Origin: Sceloporus undulatus
Taxonomy: Eukaryota > Chordata > Lepidosauria > Squamata > Phrynosomatidae
Assembly (NCBI RefSeq): GCF_019175285.1
Contig: NC_056524.1
Coordinates: 103,717,443 to 103,781,442, forward strand
DNA: 64,000 nucleotides
Direction: 5' to 3'
In this document: piece after piece, positions 12,040 through 24,264 of the stretch
Position numbering within the stretch: the first letter of the stretch is position 1
How the letters are laid out: every line of letters starts with the position of its first letter
The notes under the pieces: generated by a model
What the model was told of the DNA's origin: nothing
Database searches by the model: none
The model's input: the letters and a program-made list of their open reading frames with translations, nothing else
Position numbers and translations under genes: made by a program

Positions 12040-12225
12040 TCTAATTTAGTGCAATAGCACTAATCTGGCACTGGAGCTCCCATCAGATAGGCTATCAATG
12101 TTAATTTAATGAGTATCTAATTGGCATTACGCACAGCTGGGAATTAGCACAGCCTTAGCTCTCATGCTTAAAGGCAGTGAATGAATCATATTGTTTCAAT
12201 GTACAACTTACTTCAGCTTGGATTT
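12040..12225. promoter_or_regulatory. Candidate conserved noncoding element
   Basis: A 185-bp repeat-free tract with TAATTTAATGAG, CTAATTGGCATTA and GGGAATTAGC words close together, ending shortly before a palindromic transposon at 12236. The cluster of TAAT cores is compatible with a homeodomain-bound enhancer. Judged by eye. Confidence 0.3.
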
Positions 12226-12235
12226 TTTTTTCTGT

Positions 12236-12538
12236 CATTGGACCTTATCACACAAGGAAAATCAGGGAAAATCGGAGGTTTAAATGGGGATTATCCAGTG
12301 ATGTTCGCATGATCACAGTAAAGATTTTCACACACTATCGCAATTAAAGATGATTTATCCCAGGAATAACGTAGGATTTCCCTGTGAATGATTTGTTGCT
12401 GGTTATTCCCTGGTTATTCCTGGGATAAGTCATCTTTAATCACGACAGTCTGTGAAAATTTTCACCGTGATCACACAAATATTGCTGGATAATGCCCATT
12501 TAAACCTCCAATTTCCCCTCGTGTGATAAAGTCTATTG
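12236..12538. mobile_element. Long-palindrome DNA transposon relic (MITE)
   Basis: Termini CATTGGACCTTATCACAC and GTGTGATAAAGTCTATTG are inverted repeats. The arms continue inward (GGTTTAAATGGGGATTATCC against GGATAATGCCCATTTAAACC; GATGATTTATCCCAGGAATAA against TTATTCCTGGGATAAGTCATC). About 300 bp, hairpin-capable along nearly its whole length. Family not named with confidence; hAT-like termini are possible. Confidence 0.8.
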
Positions 12539-13230
12539 TTGTGAAAAGCCAGAACCATTTCTGTTTCATCTCCTCCCTTTGTTTGCCCTTCCTGTTGGTT
12601 TTGCCCAGCCACATAAGAAAGATATTTTTAAAAGAACAAAACCTGTTCACCATTGCTTCCAGTTTCTTTTGCATGAGTTTTAGTTGTAGAGATGCTCTGT
12701 TTCATTGTATCACAACAGTGCCTCAGATGAGATGGCCTAAGGACATTACTTTTAAATCACAGTTACACTATGAAAGAAGTGGTTTTGGTGATAGTTACCG
12801 CACAGCGACACCTCCAACCCATAGCTGCTGTGTCTGCAAACCATCCCTTTCCATTTTTAGGGGAAATTGTCAATGAGCTGGCAAGTGTGCAAGTTTCCAG
12901 ATGTGAAATGTCACTCCCGAGGCAGTTGTGTGATTGCCAGACATGTGGTGTCAGTGTTCCCTCATCCCCACTGTCCTCCTCTCCTGTGCTATTCTCTAGC
13001 AACCTGATTCCCTTTATTTGTTTATTCTATTTCTTTTCTTTCTTTTTTAAAACTTCAATTGCAATAGCAGAGCTCCAGAACTACATGACAAAGGGGTGGG
13101 GAGTAAAAAAATAATGTAAAGTCATGCTGGGCAGGGAGGCAGAGTTAAGGGACAGTCAAGAAAGAGTACAGCAGGGTCTGCAGTCCCAGTTGCACAACTA
13201 AGGAGAGATACAGGATGATTTCTCTACAAG
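12539..13230. other. Gene-free sequence
   Basis: Mixed-composition DNA, no recognisable gene. Open frames here on both strands have no family resemblance. Confidence 0.35.
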
Positions 13231-13231
13231 T

Positions 13232-13259
13232 GGTATATTCCCTTCTTCTTCTTCTTCTT

Positions 13260-13289
<30 letters not shown>
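13232..13289. repeat. (CTT)n microsatellite
   Basis: About 19 CTT units directly abutting the CR1 3' end. A second CTT run lies at 14383-14408 beyond the other CR1 end, so CR1 may have inserted into one longer tract. Confidence 0.9.
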
Positions 13290-13290
<1 letters not shown>

Positions 13291-14372
13291 TCATAGAATC
13301 ATAGAATCATAGAGTTGGAAGAGACCACTAGGGCCATCCAGTCCAACCCCCTGCCATGCAGGAAATCCAAATCAAAGCATCCCTGACAGATGGCCATCCA
13401 GCCTCTGTTTAAAGACCTCCAAGGAAGGAGACTCTATCACCCTCCGAGGGAGTGCATTCCATTGTCGAACAGCCCTAACTGTCAGGAAGTTCCTCCTAAT
13501 GTTCAGGTGGAATCTCTTTTCCTGCAGCTTGCATCCATTGTTCCGGGTCCTGTTCTCTGGAGCAGCAGAAAACAAGCTTGCTCCCTCTTCAATATGACAT
13601 CCCTTCAAATATTTGAACAGGGCGATCATATCACCTCTTAACCTTCTTTTCTCCAGGCTAAACATCCCCAGCTCCCTAAGTCGTTCCTCATAGGGCATGG
13701 TTTCCAGACCTTTCACCATTTTTGTCGCCCTCCTTTGGACACGCTCCAGTTTCTCAATGTCCTTTCTGAATTGTGGCGCCCAGAACTGGACACAATATTC
13801 TAGGTGGGGCCTGACCAAAGCAGAATACAGTGGCACTATTACTTCTCTTGATCTAGACACTATATTTCTATTGATGCAGCCTAAAATAGCATTGGCCTTT
13901 TTAGCTGCCGCATCACACTGTTCACTCATGTTCAACTTGTGGTCTACTTGGACTCCTAGATCCCTTTCACACGTAGTTTCATTCAGCCAGGTGTCACCCA
14001 TCCTATATCTGTGCATTTTATTTTTCCTCCCTAAGTGCAATACCTTACATTTCTCCGTGTTGAATTTCATTTTGTTAGCTTTGGCCCAGCTTTCTAGTCT
14101 ATTCAGGTCATTTTGAATCTTGATCCTGTCCTCTGGGGTATTAGCTATTCCCCCTAATTTGGTATCATCTGCAAATTTGATAAGTATGCTCCCAATTCTG
14201 TCATCCAGGTCATTGATAAAGATGTTGAATAGCACTGGGCCCAGGACAGAGCCCTGCGGGACCCCACTGGTCACTTTTCTCCAGGATGAAAAGGAGCCAT
14301 TGTTGAGCACCCTTTGGGTTCGGCCGGTCAACCAATTACAGATCCATTTAACAGTTCCTTTGTCTAGCCCAC
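13290..14372 (-). mobile_element. CR1 LINE, 5'-truncated, reverse transcriptase C-terminal half
   Basis: The minus strand encodes about 319 open codons of CR1 ORF2: [20 protein letters not shown], the FADDTKLGG catalytic motif, [52 protein letters not shown] and a terminal [16 protein letters not shown]. The 3' UTR ends in the CR1 terminal repeat, seen on + as TCATAGAATCATAGAATCA at 13290-13308. Truncated 5' of RT motif B and hence immobile. The uninterrupted frame suggests a relatively recent insertion. Confidence 0.95.
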
Positions 14373-14440
14373 ATTATCACATTATCTTCTTCTTCTTCTT
14401 CTTCTTCACTAGATTGACTACTGTGAGAACAGGACTTGTG

Positions 14441-14890
14441 TGGTTTGTTGTTAGCTGTCCTCAAGTCGGTTCCGACTCATGGCATCCCTGTGGATGAGAC
14501 ATCTCCAAGAATCCCTGTCCTCCACTGCCTTGCCCAGATCCTGCAAGCCCTTGCCCATAACCCTGCTGAGTGAGTCTATCCATCTGGCTTGTGGTCTTCC
14601 TCTCTTTCTTCTATCCTCTGCCTTTCCTAGCATTATTGTTTTTTCTAATGATCCATGCCTTCTCATGATGTGGCCAAAGTACAATAGTCTCAACTTGATT
14701 ATCTTTGCTTCCAAGGAGAGCCCTGGTCTGATCTGTTCTAGAACCCATTTGTTTGTCTTCTTGGCTGTCCATGATATCCTAAGTACTCTTGTCCAGCACC
14801 ACATTTCAAATGAGTTGATTTTCTTTCTGTCTGCTTCCTTCACTATCCAGCTCTCACATCCATGTGTGGTAAAGTCCTTAAAATGAAATA
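14441..14890 (-). mobile_element. BovB/RTE LINE fragment, ORF2 C-terminus and 3' tail
   Basis: The minus-strand protein has GCESWIVKEADRKKINSFEMW, LRISWTAKKTNKWVLEQI, KLRLLYFGHIMRR, KTIMLGKAEDRRKRGRP and a DRDSWRCLIHRDAMSRNRL end, the hallmark C-terminal segment of BovB-type RTE elements. The 3' end (GACTTGAGGACAGCTAACAAC on minus) matches the SINE tails in this window. Endonuclease and RT core are absent. Confidence 0.9.
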
Positions 14891-14977
14891 TTAAAACTGG
14901 TATATTAACGGCAGAGCCCAGTTCATCTAGCAGACTAAAGCTATGCAAGTTTACACACACTTTCTAAGGAATAAGGG

Positions 14978-15508
14978 CCCATTCACACTACAGTATTATA
15001 GTGCTATTATTCCACTTTAAGTGCCACAGTTCTATCCTTTGTATGGAATCCTAGGGCTGGCAGTTTAGGGAGAGTCATTAAGAATTCTCTGCCAGAGTAT
15101 TCTAGCGTCTCACTGAACTGTAACCTCCAAGATCACATAGGATACAGCCATGGCAGTTAAAGGTGAATCATAGTTGGCCCTCATAGCTCCCTCTGCCATA
15201 TTAATGTGAAGTTTGCTTAGCCATGCTGTAGCCATGTTGAAAGCCAGTGTGAAAGGAGGGGGCTGAGACGCTGTGGAGGATTGTTATATATGAACCAAAG
15301 TGATAGAGCCCCTAACTTTCTAGGGAAATGGAGGTGAGGTGGATCTGGAGAAGGTGTAGAAGTGAAACTTAGCTTGTTAACTCAGACTGGGCAAAGGGCG
15401 TGCTACTGTGCTGATCTCCTGCAATAAACTCTACCTGGTTTTATCCATGAAGTATTTCATTGAATTAGATAGAGATAGAGCTATAATTGTGTCGTGTGAA
15501 TGGACCCC
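14978..15508. mobile_element. MITE (GGGCCCATTCACAC type) split by an insert
   Basis: The left terminus GGGCCCATTCACACTACAG and right terminus GTGTGAATGGACCCC are inverted repeats. The left half runs to about 15175 and the right end resumes at about 15477. The 300 bp between contain an AATAAA at 15423 and no match to the family; see separate entry. A related intact copy is at 15601-15826. Confidence 0.55.
15180..15475. other. Unidentified insert inside a MITE
   Basis: About 300 bp interrupts the MITE at 14978-15508. It has a polyadenylation-like AATAAA followed by a short 3' segment, which could fit a solo-LTR fossil or a retrocopy. Neither is proven, and no internal coding sequence is visible. 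Confidence 0.25.
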
Positions 15509-15600
15509 CACCCCATCAATACTGTGGGAATTATGTCTGAAGAAATATGCATAGAAATCATGCATAGAAACACTTAGTGTTATGTAATAGAGTCGCTCCA

Positions 15601-15826
15601 GGGGCCCCTTTACATTTCATATTTATAGCACTATGGTTCTACTTTGACTGCTGTAATTCTGTCCTATGGATTCCTGGGATTGGAAGTTTAGGGACAGCTA
15701 TTTAGACATGTCAACCAGAGAGCTCCTCTAGGCCTCCGATCCCAAACCTCAGGATTTCATAGGAAGCAGCCATGGCAGTTAAAGTAGAATTGTAAAGCTA
15801 TAATTGGATCATGTGAAAGGGTCCCA
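15601..15826. mobile_element. MITE, GGGCCC(C/A)TT-type, intact-looking copy
   Basis: Starts GGGGCCCCTTTACAT and ends ATGTGAAAGGGTCCC, an inverted pair. The interior ATGGATTCCTGGGATTGGAAG and CAGGATTTCATAGGAAGCAG form the inner stem. About 225 bp. Confidence 0.7.
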
Positions 15827-15829
15827 GGA

Positions 15830-17045
15830 GATGAATATTTGGGGTTTAACCTACCTGGATGAAGAATCATTTTTAGCCCCCACCTCATTGTCTGGTATAT
15901 TTGCCAAGCATGATGTGAATCACATTACTCAGATATCTTATGCATTTTTTTCATGCAACTTTCCAAAATAAATTTGGGACATTACTTACCACAAGCGAAA
16001 GTACTTTATTAAATTGCGTAGGAAAAGAAATCAGGCAGGAAGACCAAAATACTGTCAGATTGAAATGATGAGCATGAAGAAGAAAGACAAGAGTTAGGTA
16101 GGAGTTCAAAACTCTTGGCTAAAATTCAAAATTGGCCAATTATTTCCTCTTAATTCTACATTCCAAAAATATTCAGGCCATAGCCAAGAATGATGCAGCT
16201 TTCTGACAAGGAGGAGACGACTCATCACACAAGTGTGCCTATGAAAGGCCTTCTGGCTTCCGGCATCTAGTTTCATGCAAACATTTCTTGGATGTACTTA
16301 AGACAGATAGTTGGAATCAGCCCTAAGTTTCCCAGAAGGCACAGCTCTTTTTAAAAATGAAGCATACATATTATAGTGCAATTTAAGAATAAATTACCCA
16401 ATTCCAGTCAGAGTGAAACTATATTCTCTGTACTCTTTAAAATTTTAATACTGTTTAAATGGAAATTAAATTTAATCTTCATTGGAAAACATAATAATTA
16501 ATTCTAGCACAGTCAGATAATGCTTGTGTGAGAGTCTGTGTCTGTGTCTGTGAGAGAGAGAGAGCTGTGTTTCTTCAGTTCTAAAGCATATTTATACCTG
16601 GATCTGAACTTGAAACAAGTAAATTGTATGAACCATTCTCACAACTGCAGAATCCTATCCCTATACTAAACACGATTGCTGATGTATACTCTCAAATAAG
16701 CAGACTTGTAGTTACAGTCAAGATCTAAACTATCATTATACAGAGTTGAGCAAGTTACTTTTTTGGACCACTGGCCATGCTGAAGGTTTCTGGAGTGGTA
16801 GTTCAAACAAAGTAACTTTCCCAGACATTGCTGCTGTATGACCTACTTAGCATCATGGCTAAGATGGATGTTACACAGAGTTCTATGTCTGTTCTTTGCT
16901 TGTTTTTTACTGAAAAGTACTCTCTTGGGGCTGTGGAGTGGAATGGAAGAGTAGCCAGAAGGTGAGACATGACTGCTTAGCCTTGTCTCTTCCTGCCATT
17001 TGTACACAGAATTATACACCTTATAGATGCTTTCTTTTTACCTGT
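15830..17045. other. Gene-free sequence
   Basis: AT-rich DNA. A short TGTCTGTG/GAGA repeat is at 16535-16563. Near 16750-16830 is a diverged dispersed repeat (GGCCATGCTGAAGG...GTAACTTTCCCAG) also seen near 9085 and 22240. Confidence 0.35.
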
Positions 17046-17048
17046 GGG

Positions 17049-17051
<3 letters not shown>

Positions 17052-17084
<33 letters not shown>
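17052..17084. repeat. (GA)n microsatellite
   Basis: About 16 GA units. Confidence 0.9.
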
Positions 17085-17087
<3 letters not shown>

Positions 17088-17344
17088 GACTGAATTGGGG
17101 GTCTTTTCCACTTGCAAGGGAGAAAGCAGCATGAGGTTTTGACTGACTGGAAAATGGTTCAACATTTTTTCCATCACTTAGACAAGTGGCCTGCTCAGGC
17201 TGAAATGTAATGGAAGGAAATAATGGAACATCATGCATAGTCTAGTACTTCGATGAAATCATGCAGTCCCAGAAAGTCCAGCCAGTATAGCTAATGGGCG
17301 GAATGCTGGGGATTGTGTTCCTATGATATCAGGAGGGCTGTATG

Positions 17345-17760
17345 TAGTAGTTAGGCCCTTACGTGAAACTACAGGCCAAAACAGACCAGCAAAAAATGCC
17401 AGCTTTGGGATAGCATGGGGATGTGGCATACGCACCATGCACGCCCTGACACTGCCCCCAACCTAGCATCATGCCGCCCTGATGACCACACAGCGGTTGG
17501 TGTTATGGCATTTCTGTGGTGCAGCACGTTTAGATTTGCCATGCTGCAGAAATGCTGCCACTGCAGCGGAAATGGCACTTTTGTCCACCCCCAAAAGGAG
17601 GAGCATTTTGCCGCTTCTTTTTGGGCTGGAAAAACTCCAGAACAGGGCTGTGGCATGCAATTGTCATGTCCCCAATCCGTCGCTCAAAGGGGCGGCACCG
17701 AGCCACCCCTTTATGGCCATATATTCCCACCGCATGTTGCACTGAGGTCAAGGAAACTGA
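17345..17760. mobile_element. GC-richer insert, probable non-autonomous DNA transposon
   Basis: A sharply bounded GC-richer block in AT-rich surroundings, with short inverted segments (GCAGAAATGCTGCCACTGCAG near 17543, GGTTGGTGTTATGG). Overlapping open frames on both strands have no resemblance to proteins. A similar block occurs at 26940-27290. Termini not resolved. Confidence 0.35.
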
Positions 17761-17764
17761 TTTT

Positions 17765-20700
17765 TCAGTTCATACGTTAAGAATTAGGGTGCCAAACTTT
17801 AAAAAGTCAGTTGAACCAAGGATTGATGGATTTTGCTTTTTCAATTCAGCTACAAAGAGAATAAACCAAAATGCTTTCTGGAAAGTGTGAATTGCATATA
17901 TGTTTCAGTTTAGGATTTTAAAAAGAAGAAGAAGAGCCAAACTGGATATAATGTTAATCGCATGAATGCGGTTCATTCAAATGTACATTTTTGCCATGTA
18001 AATAGCATGTAGGTGGTGTTAACACTTTTTCTACCTTCCATAGCCCCAACCAAAAGCACCTTTATGAAGCTATTTGCATTTTAATTTCCAAAGTTGTTGT
18101 TAGTACCAGTGGAGCCATCATTTTCAATTCACATAGCATATTTGAAGAGGTGATTACCAGAACTCTGTTAGAAAGAAAGAGATTAGCCTTCCCCTTCTCC
18201 ATCACATCTACACTAGTCCTCAAATTTGGTAGAAGTCAGTTTTCTACATCTCAGTTGATGTCATGATGCCAGAGTAGAGCAGGTGAAGAACCCATGGCAT
18301 CAGAAAAGATTCCAGCCTCACAGATCACTGGAGAGTTAGAAACCCATGAACCTAAAAGACCAGAGTCTCCTGTACCAGAGGTATAAGAGCCCAACCCAGC
18401 ATTGGTAATCCCTGAAGCCAGCTCTAGCACTAGGGCAACACATCCTTCTCCAAGAACTCTGCAGGCTCTCAAACTAATACAACACACCCAGCTGTGTGCC
18501 CAGCTTGAACTCTATTCTATAAGGCAGTGGTGGGAACATCAAGGGTTCTGGGGACCTTCCCCTCCTCCTTGGACCCACCTTGGACTACGCTAAGCCTGGA
18601 AAAGCTTTATAAAAATTTAAACCTCAAACTGAAGGGCTGGAACTCTATTTAAGGTTTGGTATTTTCAGCTGAGGAGTCTATAGCCTGTTTTAGGGGAATA
18701 CTGCCATTCCTGTGGGTATCTAGGTACCCTGCCTGCCTGCCTGCCTGCCTTCTCTTTCTTTCTCTCTCTTTTATTTTTTGTGTAGGGGAGCATAAGAGAG
18801 TTGCAGGACACAAAAGTAGGATTGTGAGACATAAATGGTCCTCTTCCAGCAATTCGCCCATCCTTGATTTAAGACTTCTCACTTAGTAGGAAGACCTGCA
18901 GCCTGGGAGGGGATCGTCTAGGACACTACATCTCAAGCTTTCTGGTGTGAAGGACCAACAGGGGTATTTTTCCCTAGTAAAACAGAGACCAGTGCCTGGC
19001 ACACTTTTGTGCTCATTGGCTACATGTATAGCCACATGTTTCTACAGTTGTTTCTTTCCTTCCTGGAAATTTGCAGGGCCTGGCAGAGGTCAGAACAAGT
19101 GCCTAGGCCAAATTTTGAGTAGCACTGGTGTAGGCCCAAATGTCTCTGTTCAGGTTCAGACTTTGTCAAAACCAGGTACTCAGTTAGAGCTGTCTCAGGT
19201 CCTGAACTGCCTGCTCTGCCCTGTTCCTCTGCTACTCCTCCAACTCCAAAGAGTTAAATCCAAGTATTCTTTTTCAACTAGTTACAACTCACAGTTTGAG
19301 GTGCCCTAAATACTTTTAAATTCCATTCTAATCTCCTTCTCACACACACACATCAGTCATTCCTCAGAACCACCATAGCTCAAAAATAAATAATTGGGTG
19401 TAAATTTGGCCTTAACTCACATAGACAATTGAGTCTGAATTCATTTTTAGTTTAGCCCCATCTTTCTATATAATCAATATTTCATGCATTGGTGACTACC
19501 AGAATCTTCTAAGAACATTACAAGCAGGAGCATGAAACAGGGATTTGAAACTCAAGATTAAGATAACATTGTAGACTATTAATCTGTGCTCAGTGTGCTA
19601 CCATTAGCTTCAGCATTGCCACAGTAGGAAAATATACACAGCCAATAGTAGATACTTCTTTTTAATTTGTGGGAAAGGCCCTGCGTCAAAAAGGAATGGT
19701 TATAATTTCTCTGACTGACAGATGTATGTAACATACATAGCTATACATAAACAACACTGTCCTCTGCCCATGATGCCACTTACCCACAAGGCTTTCATTG
19801 GAAATTGTTGGCCTATGTCACTGACCTTTTTAACCTTGGTACCCTTAAGTACTATATTCTGCTTTCCGTGCATCCATTACAATATAGACCCCAAGATTCT
19901 CTTAGACAATGTTCACAGTATATAAAAACATGTTGGGCTCAGAAATCCTCACCTGCTGTACATAAGTTTGTTTTTGCCTGATTCTTTTGTTTAGCTGTGT
20001 TCTCTGAAGCTGAATTTAATTCACTTCTTAGCAATATCATAGAAGACTCTACCCAAAATAAAAATGTTCTGTTGATACTTAGATACAGGTTCTTGCTTAC
20101 TTTGGCTAAAAATTCATATTCCCCCTGCTTCTCTTGTAAATAACATTAAAAACTAACAATGAATTTTATAGATATTATAAAAATAATTAATAGTATCAAT
20201 AGTCTTTATTTATTTAGAATATTTATACCCCGCTTAATTACTAATGCAAAAAATAGATACCATTTTCAAGGAAGCTGATTTTACATAACTTGGGAATGGA
20301 GGACTTCTGAAATTTCTCAGACCACATTTTAGAAAATTAAAATTAAAATGTTTGTTTTGAAGATCTGGTTAAAAAACAAGAGAAGCAAGTGATCCATTTT
20401 GTAGCCCAAATGTCTGGCTGAAATGGACTTGATTTTCATTCTAAGGTTTGCTCACAATTCTTATCAAAGGAAACCTCTTCCACTATATTTTACTTTAACA
20501 ATTTCAGTGTGAAAACATGACTATCTGAAAGGTGAAAGTAAACATCCTGAAGTGTTGTGTGTGCTGTGCTTCTGTTTGGGAGGCAATAGCTCACTGAGGG
20601 AGACATTCTGATGCAATCAAAGGGGATCTCAGCTTTACTGAATTCTCACATGACAGCTTGGATCATTTCAGATCTCTTCCAGCAGAAACAAAATAGCATC

Positions 20701-22500
20701 AAAAGCAGGAAGGCTTTTCCCCCCACCGTCTTACTTCCAACAAAGAAAACACAACATCATTAGTCAAATTTACTCTGAACTTCTGCCTCTGCATGTTGAT
20801 TTGCACTCAGGTTGAGTAAACATATCTTTCCATCACTGTAAATAATGTAAAAAGCCTATCAGTAACTTAATTGCTTAACGAATGATACAATGTAGGGTGT
20901 AACAACTGTTTTTGAATATAACACTGAAGTCAAGGGCCTCTCAAAATAAAACAACGATACCTATTATAGCTTGTTGGTAAAGAAATCGATTTTCTGTTAA
21001 AATTTTGGTTAGAGGGAAACATCAATCCTAATTTTTGAAAAGCAACCAAAAGTGAAAAACACCCATCAAACAATTTTAGAAACCAACAAACATATTTTTG
21101 TTGTTGATTGAAAATAATTTCTCTCATGCTCATGCATTTATTTTAAAAATTCAGTCTGACAAGCTATGACTCCATAATAGGAATGACGTCTGTGTGCTAG
21201 ACTTGGGAACCCTGACAGTAGAAACAGCGGGTAGCCTCAAAACTTGAGGAACAAATGTTCATCCATGGAAGTTATATTTTCTACCTCATCTACGGCATTC
21301 CCTTATATACCTGCAACAATGGATTCTGTCCTTTCACACTTGAGAACTTGAGCATGACTTGAGGAAGTCTTGTGGAGAAAGTTTCCTTTTTCCTTGAACA
21401 TATGTCATTGTTGTTTCTAGTGAAAGGAGGAGGTGATGCATGATATACAGTATTTTTCCCATTCTGATTTATATTTTGAAACCTACAACTCTCAGTGAGA
21501 TAAAGGGGGGAAAGAGGGGATGCAGGATCAGCCTACTTACAGCTGAGGCAAAGGACAAGATGGTGCCTTAAAAAAACACAAAAGTGACATTTGACTCTTA
21601 TTTCAATAGTGATAATGAAACAGCATCCTCCACCCCTGAGAGCAGCAGGATAACTTAGGCCAGGGGCTGTAGAACATCTACCTAGAGCACATATCACTGT
21701 TCTTTGACAGAGAAAAATGTCCAGAAGGCATGTTTCCACTCCCTCCACCACCATCCAGCATCTCTTGCCTAAAGATACTCAGTAATTATAGGGACAGCTC
21801 TGAGGAGGCAGGGAAAGTGGATGAGAAAAGAAACCAGTGACAGAAACATTGCTATGTATACAGAACATGCCAAGTTCAGTCCTCGGAATCCCCAGGTTTA
21901 AAAGGGATCTCAGGCAGAAGGGCTCTGGATCACTGCCTGAGACCTTGGAGAATTGCTGCCACTCAAATATCACCAGGCTAGATAAGCCAATGGTCTAATT
22001 CAGTGTTTTAAAAAAAAAACACTTCCAGTATCTGTTTCATATATAAAAGATGACTAGAGATGACTAGATGACTAGAGTTGCAGTCAAATTCTTCTTCAGC
22101 ACAACTGGGTAAATTCCAATGTTTCTCAAAGAACACCTCATTGACAAGTCACCTACCACACTCCCAGAAATGCCCCTTTGCTTCCTCTTTCTCCTTCCTA
22201 TTCCTAATAGGTTTCTCTCAAAGCTTGGGGAAATTATTCTTTTGGACTACAACTCCCAGGATCTTTCACTGACCATGCTGGCTAGGGGTTCCTGAAAGCT
22301 GTACTCCGAAGGAGTGACTTTTCTGAGCTGTGGTGTCTCCCAGCTCAGGTCTCCAAACCCGAGTTCTTAACTAAAAGGCTATAGAGAAAGGTTTACTCCT
22401 TTTCCCTGCAAGGTCACATACATACACAACTGATTTTTCCTCACCAAAAAAACAAAATCTTTCAATTTTATCAGAAGCATCAAACATGAGAAATGGTTGT
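17765..22500. other. Long gene-free stretch
   Basis: Mostly AT-rich unique-looking DNA. Recognised pieces: a (CTGC)n run at 18730-18750, a LINE-terminus-like TTTATTTAGAATATTTATACC near 20205, a candidate regulatory tract at 20540-20900 and a dispersed repeat near 22240-22320. A perfect octamer ATTTGCAT is at 18072-18079. No gene was recognised. Confidence 0.35.
20540..20900. promoter_or_regulatory. Candidate conserved noncoding element
   Basis: Repeat-free block with a TCF/LEF-like ATCAAAGGGG near 20618, ACATGACAGCTTGG near 20647 and several TAAT-type words downstream. It lies in a 4-kb stretch lacking recognisable transposons. Enhancer status is inference. Confidence 0.25.
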
Positions 22501-22501
22501 A

Positions 22502-22502
<1 letters not shown>

Positions 22503-22549
<47 letters not shown>
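22503..22549. repeat. (CT)n(CA)n compound microsatellite
   Basis: A short CT run continuing into about 15 CA units. Confidence 0.9.
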
Positions 22550-22550
<1 letters not shown>

Positions 22551-22959
22551 GGCAGATCTATATAACCCATGGTTTGGTCCTCAGTAAGCACTGTAAAGTG
22601 CCCCTCTTAAGGCATTAGTAGTTTCTCTGTATTCCCAAAAGCAAATGGCCTCATCACATTTTGCAGTATTTCCACAAACTTGCTACATTCAGGGGCGGAA
22701 ATAAAGTCAATAAATTCAACATTCTGACAGTGAAATAAATTGTGAAAATGGCAGATCTTTGACTCTTCTTTTCAGAATTTAGGATATTGTGTTCACTCAC
22801 ACATTTGCACTAAGATACACTGGAAATGGAAAATGAGAGTCTCTTGTCAACAATGTAGCAGTCATGAAATTAAGGTAGAGATCCCATTATTGATCAGCAA
22901 CTTGTTGAAGAACACAAAGTATAAAATAAGCTTAAATGGATGGTCCTTCTTCCAGCTGA

Positions 22960-24100
22960 GGGATGTAAACTTAAAGGTGGTGCTGGGGAACCTTTGCTTG
23001 ACTCCCTGGCTATTGGCCTGTAGAATCCCATAAGGTTCTGTCTTGTCCCCCCATGCTGTTAATATCTACATGAAACCACTGAGAGACTGTCAGGAGTTTG
23101 GGGTTGTGGTGTTACCAGTGTGTGGATAACACCCAACTCTATCTCTCTTTCCCATCCAATTCCAAGGAAACTGTCTCCATACTGAACAAATGTCTGCTGT
23201 CAGTAATGTACTGGAGAAGGGCAAACAAACTGAAACTTAATCCAGACAAGACAGAGGTGCGCCTGTTCAGTTGAAAGGCAAATCAGGGAATAGGGACCTT
23301 ACCTGTGCTGGATGGGGTTACACTCCCACTGAAATCTCAAGCTCACAATTTAGGTGTTTTCCTAGACTCAGCTCAGAGCCTGGATGCCCAAGTTCCAACA
23401 GTGGCTGAAACTATTGTGCCCATTCCCTGAGATGTCAGATCTAGCTATAGTGATGCATGCCCTGATTACATCCTGTCTGCACTTCTGTAACACACTCTAC
23501 ACTGGAAACTGTTCAGAAATGTCAACAGAATGCTAACTGGCTAGTTCTAAGGAGCATATATATCCCTTGTTGACAGTTTCATTAGCTACCAGTTCATTTC
23601 CAGGCACAATTCAAAGTATTGTTCATAGCCTATAAAGCTCTATATAGCTTAAATCCAGACTATCTGGAAGACCATATCTCCCCACACAAACCTGGAAAAA
23701 TTCTAAGATCGCCAGGGAAAGGTTTTGTTTCAATCCCACCACCATCACAGGCTCGCTGGGTGAGGACACAAGAGAGAGACTTCTCTGTGGCTGCTCCCAC
23801 CCTCTTGAACTCTCTTCCGTGGGAGGCTAGGATGGCTCCCTCCCTGCTTTCCTTTTGCCAGCAAGCAAATACATTTTTGTTCAGCCAGGCTTTTAATATA
23901 TCATCATCAAGGAGGCTTTTATATAGGGGGGTTCTATTTATTGTTTTTTAGCTTTTGTATTCTAATGCATTTTTATATTGTTTTAATCAGATGATATTTA
24001 TTGTTATGCTTTTAACCAATTTTATATGTGAGCCATCTTGGGTGCCTTTCTGGGAGAAAGGTGGCAGATAAATAAAATAAATAAATACATAACAAAATAA
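22960..24100 (+). mobile_element. L2-type LINE fragment, degenerate, with 3' end
   Basis: RT-like remnants include a CTGTAGAATCCCATAAGG stretch (the motif before the catalytic box), ATCTACATGAAACCACTG, GATAACACCCAACTCTATCT, and AAACTGAAACTTAATCCAG (the KLKLNPDKTE region). A C-terminal frame (23619-23900) reads FIAYKALYSLNPDYLEDHISP and DFSVAAPTLLNSLPWEARMA. The 3' end is GGTGGCAGATAAATAAAATA. Many frame breaks; an old copy. Confidence 0.85.
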
Positions 24101-24264
24101 ACACCGGAATCACCCCCAAACACTGTATGGGAGCTACTGCTTTCTAACTGTTGATACAAGTACAGAAGCTATGGGTGAGCAGTGAGGTGTCCAGGTTTGT
24201 TCCTCACACCAGATCATTCTAGTTAGTAAAAGCAAAAGGCTGTGAAGAACTCCAAAAGAATTTC

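Noticed and set aside
13372-14331. Host reverse-transcriptase-related gene
   Set aside because: The whole frame follows CR1 ORF2 and ends in the CR1 3' terminus; it is a 5'-truncated LINE.
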